Shown here piece by piece: positions 26,301-35,446 of a stretch of 64,000 bases of DNA. The position numbers and the translations under genes are program-made. Every line of letters begins with the position of its first letter. The first letter of the stretch is position 1. Location of the stretch: the NCBI GenBank assembly GCA_029718625.1, contig CM056376.1, positions 94,407,945 to 94,471,944 of the forward strand, in the 5' to 3' direction. The stretch is from Synaphobranchus kaupii (taxonomy: Eukaryota; Chordata; Actinopteri; Anguilliformes; Synaphobranchidae). The notes below the pieces were generated by a model. It made no database searches. It saw only the letters and a program-made list of their open reading frames with translations, and was not told the DNA's origin.

Positions 26301-29300
26301 GCTTACCGGGACCGCTCTGGCCTGGGCGGATCCCCTTATACGGTCTCACACACCCATCATGGACAATGCCGATAGACTCATGAAAGAAATGGCATTGGTA
26401 TTCGACGATGACATTTCGGGTCAGGAAGCAGCAATGAGGCTAACCCACCTCCGCCAGGGTAACGACACGGTAGCGTGGTTTTACATCGCATTTTGAGCAT
26501 TGGCAGGTGAGACAGGTTGGGCCGAAGGTCCACTCATCACTTTGTTTACCAACGCCCTCTCGGACCCCGTTAAAGACGCCTTAGCAGTGCTCGAACCACC
26601 TGCTATGTTCAATGCTCTGGTGATGACCGCTATTCGCATAAACAACCGTGTCAGGGAACATGAGAGAGAGAGAGGTGAGGGGAGAGACCGTTCCGCTCTG
26701 TACCTTCCCCAGCTTCCGGCTACACCTCCTGTTTCTCCCTCTGTCCGTGGCTCCCTGAGTAGAGATGAGCCTATGCAGGTTGATAGCTCTTCTCTACCCG
26801 ACACTCGGGAATCAAGACCGCATACAGAGTGGTGTCGTTATTGTAGGCGCGGGGGACACACTAAGGCTCAGTGCCCTAAGTTATCGGGAAACTAAGGGTC
26901 TTGCTAGTGGAACGAAAGACACTAGCGAGACATAATAAAACAATCTTTCGTACCCCGTTGCCTGTTCAATTGCTGTGGAATCAACGCTTGGTCAGAATCA
27001 ATGCGTTTATAGATTCTGGAGCGGTTGCATGTTTTGTGGATGCCAAGTGGGCTAGGGAATTGAAAATGCCTGTTCACCGCCTCTCACGACCCCATTATGT
27101 CACGGCTCTCGATAGTCGCCTGTTGGGCACCGGTATAGTTAAAGAGGCTACGGGTCTTATTGGTATGTGTGCCTTTTACGGGGGTCATTTGGAACGAATT
27201 TAGTTCTTCTTGGTCGACTCCCTGGCTTATCCCCTCATCTTAGGGCATTCCTAGCTAGTCCAACACAGTCCGCATGTCAATTGGGGCAAGAATAAAAACA
27301 TCATTCTTCAATGGGGCTCCCAATTTGCATCTCACTGTTGGCTGACGTCATCACCTGTTTCTGGTGGCTGTGGGTACGATTCTGAGCCTGATTCGGTCAG
27401 CGACAATGAGGCTGATCAGGTTAGGCCTTTTTTTCCCCTCAGATGATAGAGAGGAGAGTTTGGCCTGGGACTCGCTAGCTGATGGGAATACTCCTTGGGA
27501 CGATTTCTCCCTGGACAGGTTCTCTGAGTCTGAAATCATGTGGGACTCCCCCTGCCAGCTAACATACCAACCGATTATGCGGGCCTCGCTGAGGTTTTTA
27601 GCAAACAGCGAGCCAGTACCTTGCCACCTCACCGACCCTATGACTGTGCTATTAATTTATATCTGGTCACAGTACCTCCTAGGGGTTCTCTGAATTCCTT
27701 GTCGGCTCCAGAAAGTGCCTGCATGAGGGAATACATTGAGGAAGCTCTAGCTAATGGCTTCATTAGACCGTCTACCTCACCGGCTGGTGCTGGTTTCTTT
27801 TTTGTTGAAAAAAGGCCATGGGGTTTGAGGCCATGTATAGATTATCGAGGCTTAACTAGCATCATGGTAAAGAACCGTTATCCGCTGCCACTCATGAATT
27901 TCACATTCGAACATCTCCAGGGGGTATCTGTGTTCACTAAACTCGACCTCCGGAAAGCTTATAATTTGGTGTGTATGCATGAGGAGATGAGTGGAAAACA
28001 GCTTCCAATACCCATAGCGGACACTGAGTATCTTTTCATGCCGTTCGGTCTCACTAGTGCCCCCTCTGTTTTTCTGGCGCTAGTGAATGACTCAGGGAGA
28101 TGTTGGAGAAATTTGTATTTGTCTATTTGGACGACATTTTCATTTTATGTCAGCCAGGTGTTACAGGCGCTTCTTAAGGCTCAATTATATGTCAAGGCTG
28201 AGAAGTGTGCCTTCCATACGGACTGTTTCTTTCCTGGGTTTATAATAACGGAAGGGAAGATCCAAATGGACCCGAGAAAGTTTCAGCGGTCATGAATTGG
28301 CCTACCCCTGAGTCGGTCAAACAGGTGCAGCGTTTTCTGGGGTTCGCTAATTTTTACCGGCGTTTTATATGCAATTTTAGCTCCGTGGTCGCACCTATCA
28401 CGGCTTTGACCAAGAAAACAACACCGTTACGGTTCCAATAGAATCCTAGAGCCCAGGCAGCTTTTACATAGTTAAAAAAAACATTTAGCTCTGAGCCCAT
28501 CCTAACTACTCCCAACCCTTCACTCCCATTTGTGGTGGAGGTTGACGCCTCTGAGTTGGGAGTGGGGGCTTTACTGTCTCAGCGTTCTCCCCAAGATCAG
28601 GAGATGCATCCGTGTGCCTATTTCTCTCGGGGCCTGACGCCGGCCGAGAGGAATTATGACATGGGTGACCGGGAGCTTTTGGCTGTAAAATTTGCGCTGG
28701 AGGAGTGCCAACATTGACTCGAGGGAGCTGTTTCGTTTCTGCGGATGTTGCCACTCAGGGCCGCGAGAGGGCGCTCCTGTTGTTTTTTCTGCCTTCTGTG
28801 ACTCATTATGGTTATTGGTTTCAGGTGTTTTGCTAGCTAAATTAAGGACAGTTAGGACAACCAGCTTCTAGATGGCAACAGGATTGGAAAGCAAATCATT
28901 TCACCATGCAATTGCATTTAAAATTCTAAACTTTAAATATGAATGTGTTCCACTCTTTACACTAAACAGCTGGTTAATGACCTTAAGAAGGATCAATGTA
29001 TTGACCAAGGACCTGCTCCTGGAAGTAAACCCATTCTCTATGGATGTCACGTCTTTCCTCCTCAGGTTTGTACAATTTCCCAATGTGTAGCCTTTAATAT
29101 GTGCGTATATGGTTTTTAGCTGCAAACGTAATGTAAGGTAACATGTTATTCTTTTCATACAGCGCTGCTACTACCGCACAACTGGACAGATTTATGTTGG
29201 GGGCATTAAATCTCACAAATACAACAGAAATCGCTGCCTGGTGGATACCGGCAATGATGATTCCCCTTCACTGCATGAATGTAAATTAGCCAAGGAAAAA

Positions 29301-31088
29301 GGATTCCACATGTACTGGGACTTCAAACAGGTGAAGATGCAGGTTAACTCAAGAACAACTTGGATTTTATATTGTGACTAATGCAATTATAGTCATTTAA
29401 TATATGAGTTGCAGCCTACATGTCAGTTTTACTGAAATATTTACGCAGTAAATATGAGTAGTAGCCGGTAGCTCTGTTTGAGTGGTTTCATGGATACAGG
29501 CCTGGCGGACCAGCCAGGCCAACGAGAACCCCCACCAGGCCAACACGAGTTTTGCTTGGGAGCCTCTCTGTGACACTGTTCCTAAGCATGAGTCAACCTG
29601 TCATTTCCTGGGACACTTGACACGATGAGAGTGCCACTGCTGTCAGAGTGCTGTACAACAAAGGCCGATCCGTTTCATGATTTTGTACCAACCTCTGCTC
29701 TTAATTATTTAATTGGCACAATCTTAATCTGACATTTGTATAAGCACCAGCTACAGCCGCAGACTGCAAGTATATCGGAAAGATTTAACTGTGCTCAAGT
29801 ACAAGACTGAACCAACATAGATTATAGCTTTCAGAGAAATAAATGTATTTGTTTGGGGGGGAAAAAAAAAAAAACAGGACTGGACCTGCGCACCCATGCT
29901 TTAACACCAGTTAATCAGCCTTGTAATAGTACTATAAAACAAAAAGTACAAGAGATCCCACTCTGTAGTTTTGAGAGAGATTATTTATTTTAATTCTCAA
30001 TTATTTAATGCAAAGAATTAAGTCAGTATTCAAACATGACCCATGTTGTAGAGCAGGGGTCCCCAATCGTATCCAGAAAGGGTCGGTGTGGGTGCAGGCT
30101 TTTGTTCATTTACATTTACATTGTACCTTGTTCCAACCAAGCAGTCCCTTATGGAAATGTAATATACTGCAGTATATTTTGAATATACTGTGAAGATAAT
30201 TTTGATATATTTACAATATACTGCAGCATATTCTTTTTCCATAAGGGGTTACACACCTGATTCTACTAATCAACCACTAGAGTCTTAACGCCCAAGCCCC
30301 ACAGAAAGCGGTTAAATCGCATGCCATCGCTCTCGCCTCCCACAATCTTTAATCTGATTGGTTATTGCGCCACGTTCCCCGTCTCGTCTGGACACCTCGC
30401 ATCGCAAGCAATCCCAACCTGCCTTCCTTAAAAACGAATGTAGGCGGTGTCATCGTACGAGAAATCCACTCCACATCGCTTTCTGTGGGGCTTTGCTGTT
30501 ACTAAGGACCTTGATTAGTAGAATCAGGTGTGTTCCTGCTTGGTTAGAACAAAAGCCTGCACCCACACCTGCCCTTTCTGGATAGGTTTGAGGACCCCTG
30601 TTTAGAGCAAGTCTTTGTGATTACAATGAGACCAACATATTGTTTTACCATTTATGGTTGTCAAACTGTAGGTCTCAATTAGAGGTGGCTATAGGCCAAA
30701 AGTAGACTGAAAATGGACACGGTCCCTAATTTTGTGTTTTTTTCCTGAAAAGTATAACAATGGTCAATACCTCAAGGTTACATTATGAGTGTCATATAAT
30801 CAAAATATCAGAGAGGTCAAGGTTTAAAAGGGTCCATTTTCCCCCAGAATAACCCAATTGAGGCATAACACATTTGTCTGTCAATTTTTTTTTAACTGTC
30901 CAGGTGGGCAGTTCCTTTGTGTATTGACACAATCTTACTGGAATGTTTTACAGGGGCAGGCCATAAGGAACAGAGAAACAAAGAAATGTCTTGAGATTGC
31001 TGTGGGAAAAGATTCATACTTTCATCTCATCATTCAAGAGTGTAGTGGACAACACTGGAAAATACAGAAAGTGATTAAGGACTTCTGA
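11130..31088 (+). CDS. galnt8: GALNT8-like polypeptide N-acetylgalactosaminyltransferase, 11 exons
   Basis: Exons: 11130-11325, 14651-14894, 20544-20710, 20948-21131, 21308-21505, 22430-22544, 22712-22897, 24473-24610, 28970-29065, 29163-29330 and 30954-31088. All introns are GT-AG and all phases agree, giving 608 residues plus a stop. The protein has a short cytosolic tail, a signal anchor (about residues 7-26), a stem, a GT-A catalytic domain with DxH (LDAHIEV, DAH at 255-257) and the later metal-ligand His (KIAH, 386), and a C-terminal ricin-type lectin domain (about 490-608, with KKCLEI and QHW). Polypeptide GalNAc-transferases start mucin-type O-glycosylation in the Golgi. The usual WGGEN loop is YGGEN (358-362), the form seen in the GALNT8/9/17/18 branch, where activity is less certain. 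Assignment to GALNT8 rather than a paralogue rests on recalled similarity. An alternative start is 11133. Confidence 0.88.
11771..12790. repeat. Unassigned GC-richer block with AGC-rich tandem tracts
   Basis: This block differs in composition from its surroundings. It has imperfect CAG/AGC-rich repeats around 12030-12160 and is bounded by gtgttacggttcc at 11774 and tgtaacaatgtaacag near 12785. It resembles an inserted retroelement fragment or LTR-like unit, but no coding domain was recognised. The open frames on both strands look like by-products of its low-complexity composition. Confidence 0.35.
13385..13772 (-). mobile_element. Reversed Mermaid/DANA-type SINE with duplicated tail, inserted in a Tc1 relic
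   Basis: Positions 13616-13772 are the Mermaid body in reverse (ccacaatccaa, ggtttcct, gcatgttctcc, tRNA-like head ending near gtgcctccc). Its tail, gccctgttaacaccccccca followed by attagcctaaacctgcatg, occurs twice, at 13402-13452 and 13565-13615. Between them lie a Tc1 piece (gccgttgcacccgtcatgc) and ttacctttatttatacaggg. Confidence 0.7.
13453..14244 (+). pseudogene. Tc1-like transposase relic, copy 1
   Basis: Interrupted by the SINE at about 13510-13772, the sequence continues with [20 protein letters not shown] coding (about 13900-13950) and a [17 protein letters not shown] block after a frame break, which are the second Asp and the Glu region of the DDE catalytic core. It ends at the terminal repeat ttggccaggcagtg next to TA. 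The 5' terminal repeat is missing. Confidence 0.75.
14651..14894 (+). CDS. galnt8: galnt8-like exon 2 (stem and start of luminal domain)
   Basis: The exon enters in phase 1 after ttgaccacag and leaves in phase 2 at gag ag|gtaaaa. It contains [20 protein letters not shown] and ends with [14 protein letters not shown], the conserved segment before the catalytic domain. Confidence 0.88.
15632..16170 (+). mobile_element. Tc1-like element, internally deleted, both ends present
   Basis: Terminal repeats cactgcctggccaaataaaa and ttttttttggccaggcagtg are flanked by TA. The 539-bp element keeps only the 3' part of the transposase: [16 protein letters not shown], then an in-frame TAG, and a frame-broken NPIESL block. 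It is a sister of the copy ending at 14244. Confidence 0.85.
16477..16740 (+). repeat. Dispersed repeat with an internal tandem duplication of about 115 bp
   Basis: The unit gggccctatctta...cccggcgc...gggttcattatag...cgctcac...gtttaaatacca occurs at about 16477-16590 and again at 16592-16702. This type of sequence is common in fish genomes as part of non-autonomous DNA elements. I do not assign a superfamily. Confidence 0.6.
16795..17004 (-). mobile_element. Sleeping Beauty-type Tc1 terminal repeat, solitary
   Basis: The sequence runs from cccactggaattgtgatata to gtatgtaaacttcagacttc and aactg next to TA, nearly the same as 7880-8096. The inner direct repeat is truncated and no transposase is present. 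Confidence 0.75.
17040..18440 (-). mobile_element. LINE reverse-transcriptase fragment split by a hAT MITE
   Basis: Minus-strand coding blocks at 18430-18218 ([16 protein letters not shown]...[18 protein letters not shown]) and 17491-17294 ([14 protein letters not shown]...[20 protein letters not shown]) belong to one LINE RT C-terminal region. It differs from the LINE at 5876-6508. The 17507-18185 insertion separates them. Confidence 0.8.
17507..18185. mobile_element. hAT-type MITE, 679 bp, with 8-bp target-site duplication
   Basis: Terminal inverted repeats are cagtggttcccaaactcggt and its near complement ending cgagtttgggaacccctg. The target-site duplication gtctaatc is exact at 17499-17506 and 18186-18193. 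Inverted similarity continues about 90 bp inward (ccagcatacacagtggtccc and gttggaacgaaaacc). There is no coding capacity. Confidence 0.9.
18446..19560 (-). mobile_element. L2-like LINE, truncated and internally deleted
   Basis: The 3' tail at 18446-18500 (acattacatt, then tttagcagacacttttatcc) belongs to the same LINE family as 1431-6540. Coding blocks at 19300-18704 include [19 protein letters not shown] and [11 protein letters not shown] of the RT, joined by deletion to the [10 protein letters not shown]-terminus. The copy is non-functional. Confidence 0.8.
19748..19920 (+). repeat. Minisatellite, about 21-bp unit
   Basis: About eight imperfect copies of ttgcatttatttgtggatca are present, some with deletions. 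The open frames over it on both strands are by-products of the repeat. Confidence 0.85.
20544..20710 (+). CDS. galnt8: galnt8-like exon 3 (start of GT-A domain)
   Basis: The exon completes the split Arg codon and reads [20 protein letters not shown], then [20 protein letters not shown] and [14 protein letters not shown]. This is the nucleotide-binding start of the glycosyltransferase fold, including the VDD motif. It ends at aatg|gtaaga in phase 1. Confidence 0.9.
20948..21131 (+). CDS. galnt8: galnt8-like exon 4 (DxH motif)
   Basis: It contains [20 protein letters not shown] and [15 protein letters not shown]. The DAH triplet binds Mn2+ and UDP-GalNAc in this family. It ends at gaatg|gtaggt inside the Trp codon. 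Confidence 0.9.
21308..21505 (+). CDS. galnt8: galnt8-like exon 5
   Basis: It encodes [20 protein letters not shown] and [20 protein letters not shown]. It begins after ctgtag, which completes the Trp codon, and ends at gggaa|gtaagt in phase 2. Confidence 0.9.
21676..21725 (+). repeat. Poly-C run followed by a CT-rich tract
   Basis: A run of about 20 C from 21679 is followed by tctctctatctctg, in galnt8-like intron 5. The run is prone to length error. Confidence 0.8.
21768..22210 (+). repeat. Dispersed repeat, copy 2
   Basis: This is the same block as 8236-8680, including the shared strings taatgtctggtttaatgtct, cttacctatcaa/cttacctattaa and ggggttctagcacgcaatat. It lies in galnt8-like intron 5. 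Confidence 0.7.
22430..22544 (+). CDS. galnt8: galnt8-like exon 6 (YGGEN loop)
   Basis: It encodes [20 protein letters not shown] and [18 protein letters not shown]. The loop residue before GGEN is Tyr, where most active GalNAc-transferases have Trp. It ends at acga|gtaagt in phase 0. Confidence 0.9.
22712..22897 (+). CDS. galnt8: galnt8-like exon 7
   Basis: It starts [20 protein letters not shown], which includes the third metal-ligand His, and continues [20 protein letters not shown]. It ends at aaag|gtgtgc in phase 0. Confidence 0.9.
23165..23449. mobile_element. TTAA-flanked MITE, 285 bp
   Basis: Inverted termini aggagctatatgta and tacatatagctcct are directly flanked by TTAA at 23161-23164 and 23450-23453. 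TTAA target sites point to the piggyBac or Kolobok superfamilies. Confidence 0.8.
23738..23940. mobile_element. Tc1/mariner-type MITE with long inverted repeats
   Basis: The ends cagtgccctccactattatt and aataatagtggagggcact are inverted over about 50 bp, through the aagatgagtaaaa-like stretch. TA lies on both sides. Confidence 0.85.
24473..24610 (+). CDS. galnt8: galnt8-like exon 8
   Basis: It encodes [20 protein letters not shown] and [20 protein letters not shown], the end of the catalytic domain before the lectin linker. It ends at cact|gtgagt in phase 0. Confidence 0.9.
25384..26895 (+). pseudogene. Gypsy Gag, broken by frame errors and an assembly gap
   Basis: It starts [20 protein letters not shown] with a helical, Gln-rich N-terminus ([20 protein letters not shown]). 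Beyond the gap it reads [14 protein letters not shown], typical of gypsy capsid. A stop (TGA, near 26495) precedes the C-terminal capsid and nucleocapsid part, which ends in a CCHC zinc knuckle. Confidence 0.75.
25796..26295. other. Assembly gap of 500 N
   Basis: Exactly 500 undetermined bases. The 17 bases before it (tcgctgcttaccgggac) are repeated directly after it, and the Gag reading frame would continue across an overlap of that string. The true gap may therefore be zero or even negative in length. Confidence 0.9.
26901..28717 (+). pseudogene. Gypsy protease, reverse transcriptase and RNase H remnants
   Basis: Protease: [62 protein letters not shown] and [13 protein letters not shown]; the YLDDIF catalytic site (about 28120) lies out of frame with its upstream part. 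Then [20 protein letters not shown]. RNase [17 protein letters not shown] and [18 protein letters not shown], where it stops. Several frameshifts are present and integrase is missing. Confidence 0.85.
28970..29065 (+). CDS. galnt8: galnt8-like exon 9 (start of lectin domain)
   Basis: After actaaacag it reads [20 protein letters not shown] and [12 protein letters not shown], with lectin-domain cysteines. It ends at cag|gtttgt in phase 0. The exon is intact although a retrotransposon ends about 120 bp upstream of it. Confidence 0.85.
29163..29330 (+). CDS. galnt8: galnt8-like exon 10 (lectin domain)
   Basis: After tcatacag it reads [40 protein letters not shown] and [11 protein letters not shown], the usual ricin-like repeat with paired cysteines. 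It ends at acag|gtgaag in phase 0. Confidence 0.9.
30054..30600. mobile_element. hAT-type MITE, about 547 bp
   Basis: The ends caggggtcc...atccagaaagggt...ggtgtgggtgcaggctttt and its complement (aaaagcctgcacccacacc...ctttctggat...ggacccctg) are long inverted repeats. The flanks gtagag and tttagag suggest a diverged duplication. It sits in galnt8-like intron 10. Confidence 0.8.
30954..31088 (+). CDS. galnt8: galnt8-like exon 11 (end of lectin domain, stop)
   Basis: It reads [20 protein letters not shown] and [20 protein letters not shown], then IKDF and TGA at 31086-31088. The QxW motif (QHW) and CLE cysteine of the last lectin repeat are present. Confidence 0.9.
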   Translation, partial: GQAIRNRETKKCLEIAVGKDSYFHLIIQECSGQHWKIQKVIKDF

Positions 31089-32640
31089 AGAAGCATACAA
31101 TTAGAACAACTGGTCAGGCAGATTACACAAACTAGAGGAAGCCCATTTAAGCCTGAGGGAGTAAAACCCTCCCTAGAAGTGAAGTGGACTATGTTAAATT
31201 GTCAATTTAATCAACTCAGCAGCAGTTTGACAAACTGGGCTGGCAAATTGTTTCTCGTGAGGACCATAACGGGAAATGCCATAAGCACCTATAATGCACC
31301 AGAAGGTGCTGTCTTAGACAATACATTTACTATATTATACTATACTATTTGCTATATATTGTTCCACAAAACTAAAGCACTGATTTATTTTCAAGAAAAG
31401 TGGGTTCAACCCAACTCAGTGGCTCTGGTGAACAACCCCTTAAACTGTAAAATATTGTACCATAATAGCAAACCTGAAAGACGGGGACCAGAAGCAAATT
31501 AAGGTTTTGATAGACTTAACTGATCAAAATATTGGCTGCAATGAACACCAGCATACCAAGGGATCTGAGGGAACAAATACCAGCATACCAAGGAGGCCTC
31601 AGGTCCATGTTTGGAAGGGCTGATCTTGTGTATTTTGGAGCTTAGCACAATATAGAAATACAAATGGTTACTTTAATGTAAGCATGGAATTAAAATCAGT
31701 GAAACCCACCTGTGTTGCACCTGCTTGTATTTTCTTAGAACAAAGACCTTGGCCATAAAGGTCTTACACTTGCTTTTCAGATGGAAATGACTGACAGAAT
31801 AGGGCTATTATCACAATGACTTATTTTGTCATCGTTTTTTCAGCGATTAAAGAATAAAATGGGCGTTTGAGTATGGCAATTCATAGTCATGTGAACGAGC
31901 TTCCTAACATACGATCAAGTCTGATTTCTCATACATTTATGCTCAGATCAGTGATTTACACAAGTTTGATGAATCACACGTGAGAATTTCGTACTCAAGC
32001 TGGATCCGGCAAATATAGCCTACGCTACTTTTTACGACCATATTGATGAGGCCCAGTGTATGGTGCTGGATTTCTCTCAGAACAGTTATTTATATGATTG
32101 CTACCAACTAAGCATGACTGCTCCCCAATATTTTTTATTTTAAAACGTTGCATGCTCTAGCTTTAATTAGTTGCGCCATGATCTGTTACATAAGGTTAAT
32201 GTTGTGTTTCGGTGGAATTACCCTTTAAGTTTCTTGTCACATGAAGGTATAGAGACATGTGTATATAGCCTAAATATTCACCTTCATGCACCTTTAGGCA
32301 CTCCATACCATGCATACTTAATAGGTGCCATATGTTGATATTTAGAGTCAATGCTAAATGCTATTTAGAAATTGTGTTTTACTAGGGGTTGTAGGTTGGC
32401 ATGAGGGTTTTGAACCTGAGAAACCTGTCCAACATAAGAAGAACAGATATACTGTCTAAGATGAACTAAGAATCATTATGCAAAATTGGTTAACATTGCC
32501 TGTGTGTATTCAGGAGTCAATATCTAAAAAATCACTTTATTCACATCTAGAGGCAATTACTGATACCTGTGGTCAGTGCAAGGATTTGGTGTCTGTGACA
32601 ATGTATTTGCTGACACTGATGTAGGGCTAGATTTAACTGT
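31089..32640 (+). other. Probable galnt8-like 3' UTR and flank
   Basis: No further gene or element was recognised. An aataaa hexamer near 31853 is a candidate polyadenylation signal, unconfirmed. Short inverted palindromes occur around 31330-31370. Confidence 0.4.
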
Positions 32641-32940
32641 AAATTATGCTGGAACAGTATGGAATACATGGTTGGAAAAGTGGCTGTAAGTCATCAAGGG
32701 CCTGAGGTATCAAATGAGCCTCAAACTATCACTCTGCTGCCAGATATGCAGTAGATATGGATGGATTACTTTAAGGGTTGTTTCTCCTGACAAATTTTCC
32801 TATTGAACTCTATGGAAAAATAAGTCAGGAGAAGAAACCCTTCAAGTTATCCATCCATATCTACTGCATATCTGGCAGCAGAGTGATGGTTTTAGGCTCA
32901 TTTGATACCTCAGACCCTTGATGACACTTACATATTACAA
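32640..32940. repeat. Palindromic dispersed repeat
   Basis: The arm from aagtcatcaagggcctgaggt to tggatggattactttaaggg is repeated in inverse up to cctcagacccttgatgac, with a short loop around 32800. Full or half copies occur at 7600-7640, 23650-23990 and 59700-59980. It looks like a non-autonomous DNA element. Confidence 0.75.
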
Positions 32941-34093
32941 ATGCATATATGCTTATATTTGTAATGCAATTGGCCACGTGCACCTCAAATCTGAATAATA
33001 TGGGGAATTTGAACGGTGACTGAGAAAAATGCTAATTACTTTAATTAGTTTGCTGGGTAATTGCAACCAAAATAACATACCATTAAAATCAACAAATCTT
33101 TTTTTTTTGCTAATGTCACTTATTTTTCCAGAAAGTAAACGGTGAACCAAAAGCACACATCAATTTCCTTCCTCTGGCATCCTCTGCTGTTGAATCTTGC
33201 TTTCAGGCAATTGCAACTTGTTGCCAGGGCCGTTTCTTGCTATATGCGGACTACGCGGTTGCATAGGGCCCCCGAGCCACCAGGGGCCCCCCAAGCTGCC
33301 ATTTTAGCCTTTTTTCGAAATTAAAATGACCGGTTTCTCTTGGTAGCCAAGCACCCTCGTGTGTTGAGTGAAAGCACCTATATGCTCAAAAAAAAAAAAA
33401 AAAGGCTTTAGGGATGTGACAAATCATCAGTTTAAAAAATTTAACCGTGTAAGCAATACTGCTTATGACCGTAAGTGGGCGTTTCTTATTTATATATTTA
33501 AACAAACGTAGGTAGCTTACTGACAAAAATGTAATTGCATTTTCAAACTTTATTTTCAGCCATCTTAAATAGTTCCATTTAAATTTAAATATTGTAAGCC
33601 AGATAATTGCCTAATTTTCAAATCAAAATAACACAGATGTCCAGCAGTTGGTAGCCTACTTATTTGACTTTAGTGAGCTGGCGTTTTGCACCAACAGAAA
33701 GGTTATAGTTTCTCGAGCTGGGCTGTCACGGTATTCCAACAAGGGATTTTGTAGTCGGGTTCTAAGTCTCATTAATTTGTTGAAGCCGACATCATCAAAG
33801 ATTGAAACTGGCTACAAATCAAGTGCAGCCATTTTGGTAATTAGCTGCACGTAATTCGTTCACTTCGTCCTTTGTCACACTTTTTGCGGGTAGCCTAAAT
33901 GTAAACATGGACTGCTAAACTGTAATCATTGAGGGCTTGCGTTGCTAGCAGTCGTTTCTGTAGCATTAATATCTAGCTGAGAGAGTTTGCATCTCACAGC
34001 TGAGGATTGTACCCGCATTAATATGGTGACGATGAAAGATATATGATTGGACTGTCAGCCGCAAGTCAGTGAGGAGAATAACGAGGAGACTAA

Positions 34094-34493
34094 GGCCTAG
34101 TACATACTCTACGCAAGGAACATGAACGCCAACGCATATTCGGGACATATGCGAGGTCTTTGCTTACATACTATACGCGCGTTTACCGGCTTCTTTTCGC
34201 CCTGTCCGCTAGTTGGCAGCCTAGGCTAATCTGGTTGGAGCGAGTAACCTTAAACCGGAAATTATTACTTCTTTGTGTGTAATTATTACTTTCTTTGTGT
34301 CTGCAATTCTGCAGTTATTGAACAGTATTTACATTTAACACCTCTAACGGAAACGCGTGGAATTGCACCACACGTTTGCGTCGCGTTACAAAATTTGGAC
34401 TGCACATTTTGCTACGCAAGAACGCGAGAAACGCCCCCTGCGTTGCTCTTTGCGTCGTTGCGCGCGTTCCTTGCGTAGAGTATGTACCAGGCC
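34094..34493. mobile_element. Harbinger-like MITE, 400 bp
   Basis: The inverted ends ggcctagtacatactctacg and cgtagagtatgtaccaggcc are flanked by TAA at 34091-34093 and 34494-34496. A TWA target site fits PIF/Harbinger. There is no coding capacity. Confidence 0.8.
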
Positions 34494-34934
34494 TAAGTTG
34501 GTGGCGTGTGGGTTGACCATAGACTGTATAAAAATAGGGGTTCACAGATAAGCGTTGAATTGCAGTGGCTTCAGTAGAGGGTGATAGAGTATGGCGGCAT
34601 ATCAATGCCAAAAATCGAGAGAGAAAATAAAATATACGCGCGTGGAAATTGAGGAGCCGTGTGCACAGTCCGAAACTCCTGCATGCAAATTGTTTTGCCG
34701 TTTGCTTTTACAGAACTCACGCGCGAGTAAAATTGTTATCCGAGCACAGCTATGTACTCGCGCTCGCGTTTTTCTTTCTTGCTCGCGGTTCTCTTTTCTG
34801 CTCGCGCAAATATTTTATATATATTTTCTTTTTGACAGTGGTGGGCGGGGCCATAGATACAGTCGGTGTTCTGTCATAGTTGGGGGGAGAAACAATGCCG
34901 CGTCTGTCACTGTTCAGAGTACACTGTAAAAAAA

Positions 34935-35446
34935 CAGAAACATTCTGGCAGCTGGGGTGCCAGAAAAAAATCAAATAACAGGAAAGTACTGTGAAACCAA
35001 AAAACACTGATAAACTGTAAAAAAGCAGTAATCTTTCTACAGTATAATTCTGCAATATTACATTATAAAACCCTTGAAAAAGTTTAAACAACGGTTTTAT
35101 GATGTTAAATTACATGACCTTTTTTCTATTTTTAGTGCAAGTGATCATAAATTTAGTTTTTTTGTTGTAATTATTGCCGAGACTGTTTTTTAAATGTATT
35201 TCACTCGTTTTTTAAAGATAATTATTACGTATTTTTAGGTGAAAATGTCTGTCTGTCTTGCATTTATTTTCAGTTAATTGAAGAAGATATCACTGGCATA
35301 AAACAGGATTTAATGTAATATTGCAGAGATATACTGTAGAAAAAGTACCACTTTTTTAGTTTATAAATGTTTTTTGGTTTCACAGTACTTTCCTGTTATT
35401 TGATCATTTTTTTCTGGCACCCCAGCTGCCAGAATTTTTCTGTTTT
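34935..35446. mobile_element. Inverted-repeat element (MITE-like)
   Basis: About 75-bp arms: cattctggcagctggggtgc...caggaaagtactgtgaaacc at 34940-35008, and the complement ggtttcacagtactttcctg...gcaccccagctgccagaat at 35376-35436. The boundaries and target site are unclear because both flanks are A/T-rich. Confidence 0.65.

Larger units (their letters stand above)
24915..28850 (+). mobile_element. Ty3/gypsy LTR retrotransposon, defective, in galnt8-like intron 8
   Basis: The 5' LTR probably starts with tgtcatgg at 24915. A partial 3' LTR copy (ctgtttcgtttctgcggatg at about 28730) matches 24929 onward. Between them are Gag (from 25384), a CCHC knuckle ([14 protein letters not shown], about 26833-26874), a retropepsin-like FIDSGA (about 27005), RT (27540-28300) and RNase H (28520-28717). 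Integrase and most of the 3' LTR are absent, and the frames are broken at several points. It lies in the same direction as the host gene. Confidence 0.85.

Noticed and set aside
25762..26496. Open frames reading through the N gap
   Set aside because: They are translations of undetermined bases. Only the flanking Gag similarity is meaningful.
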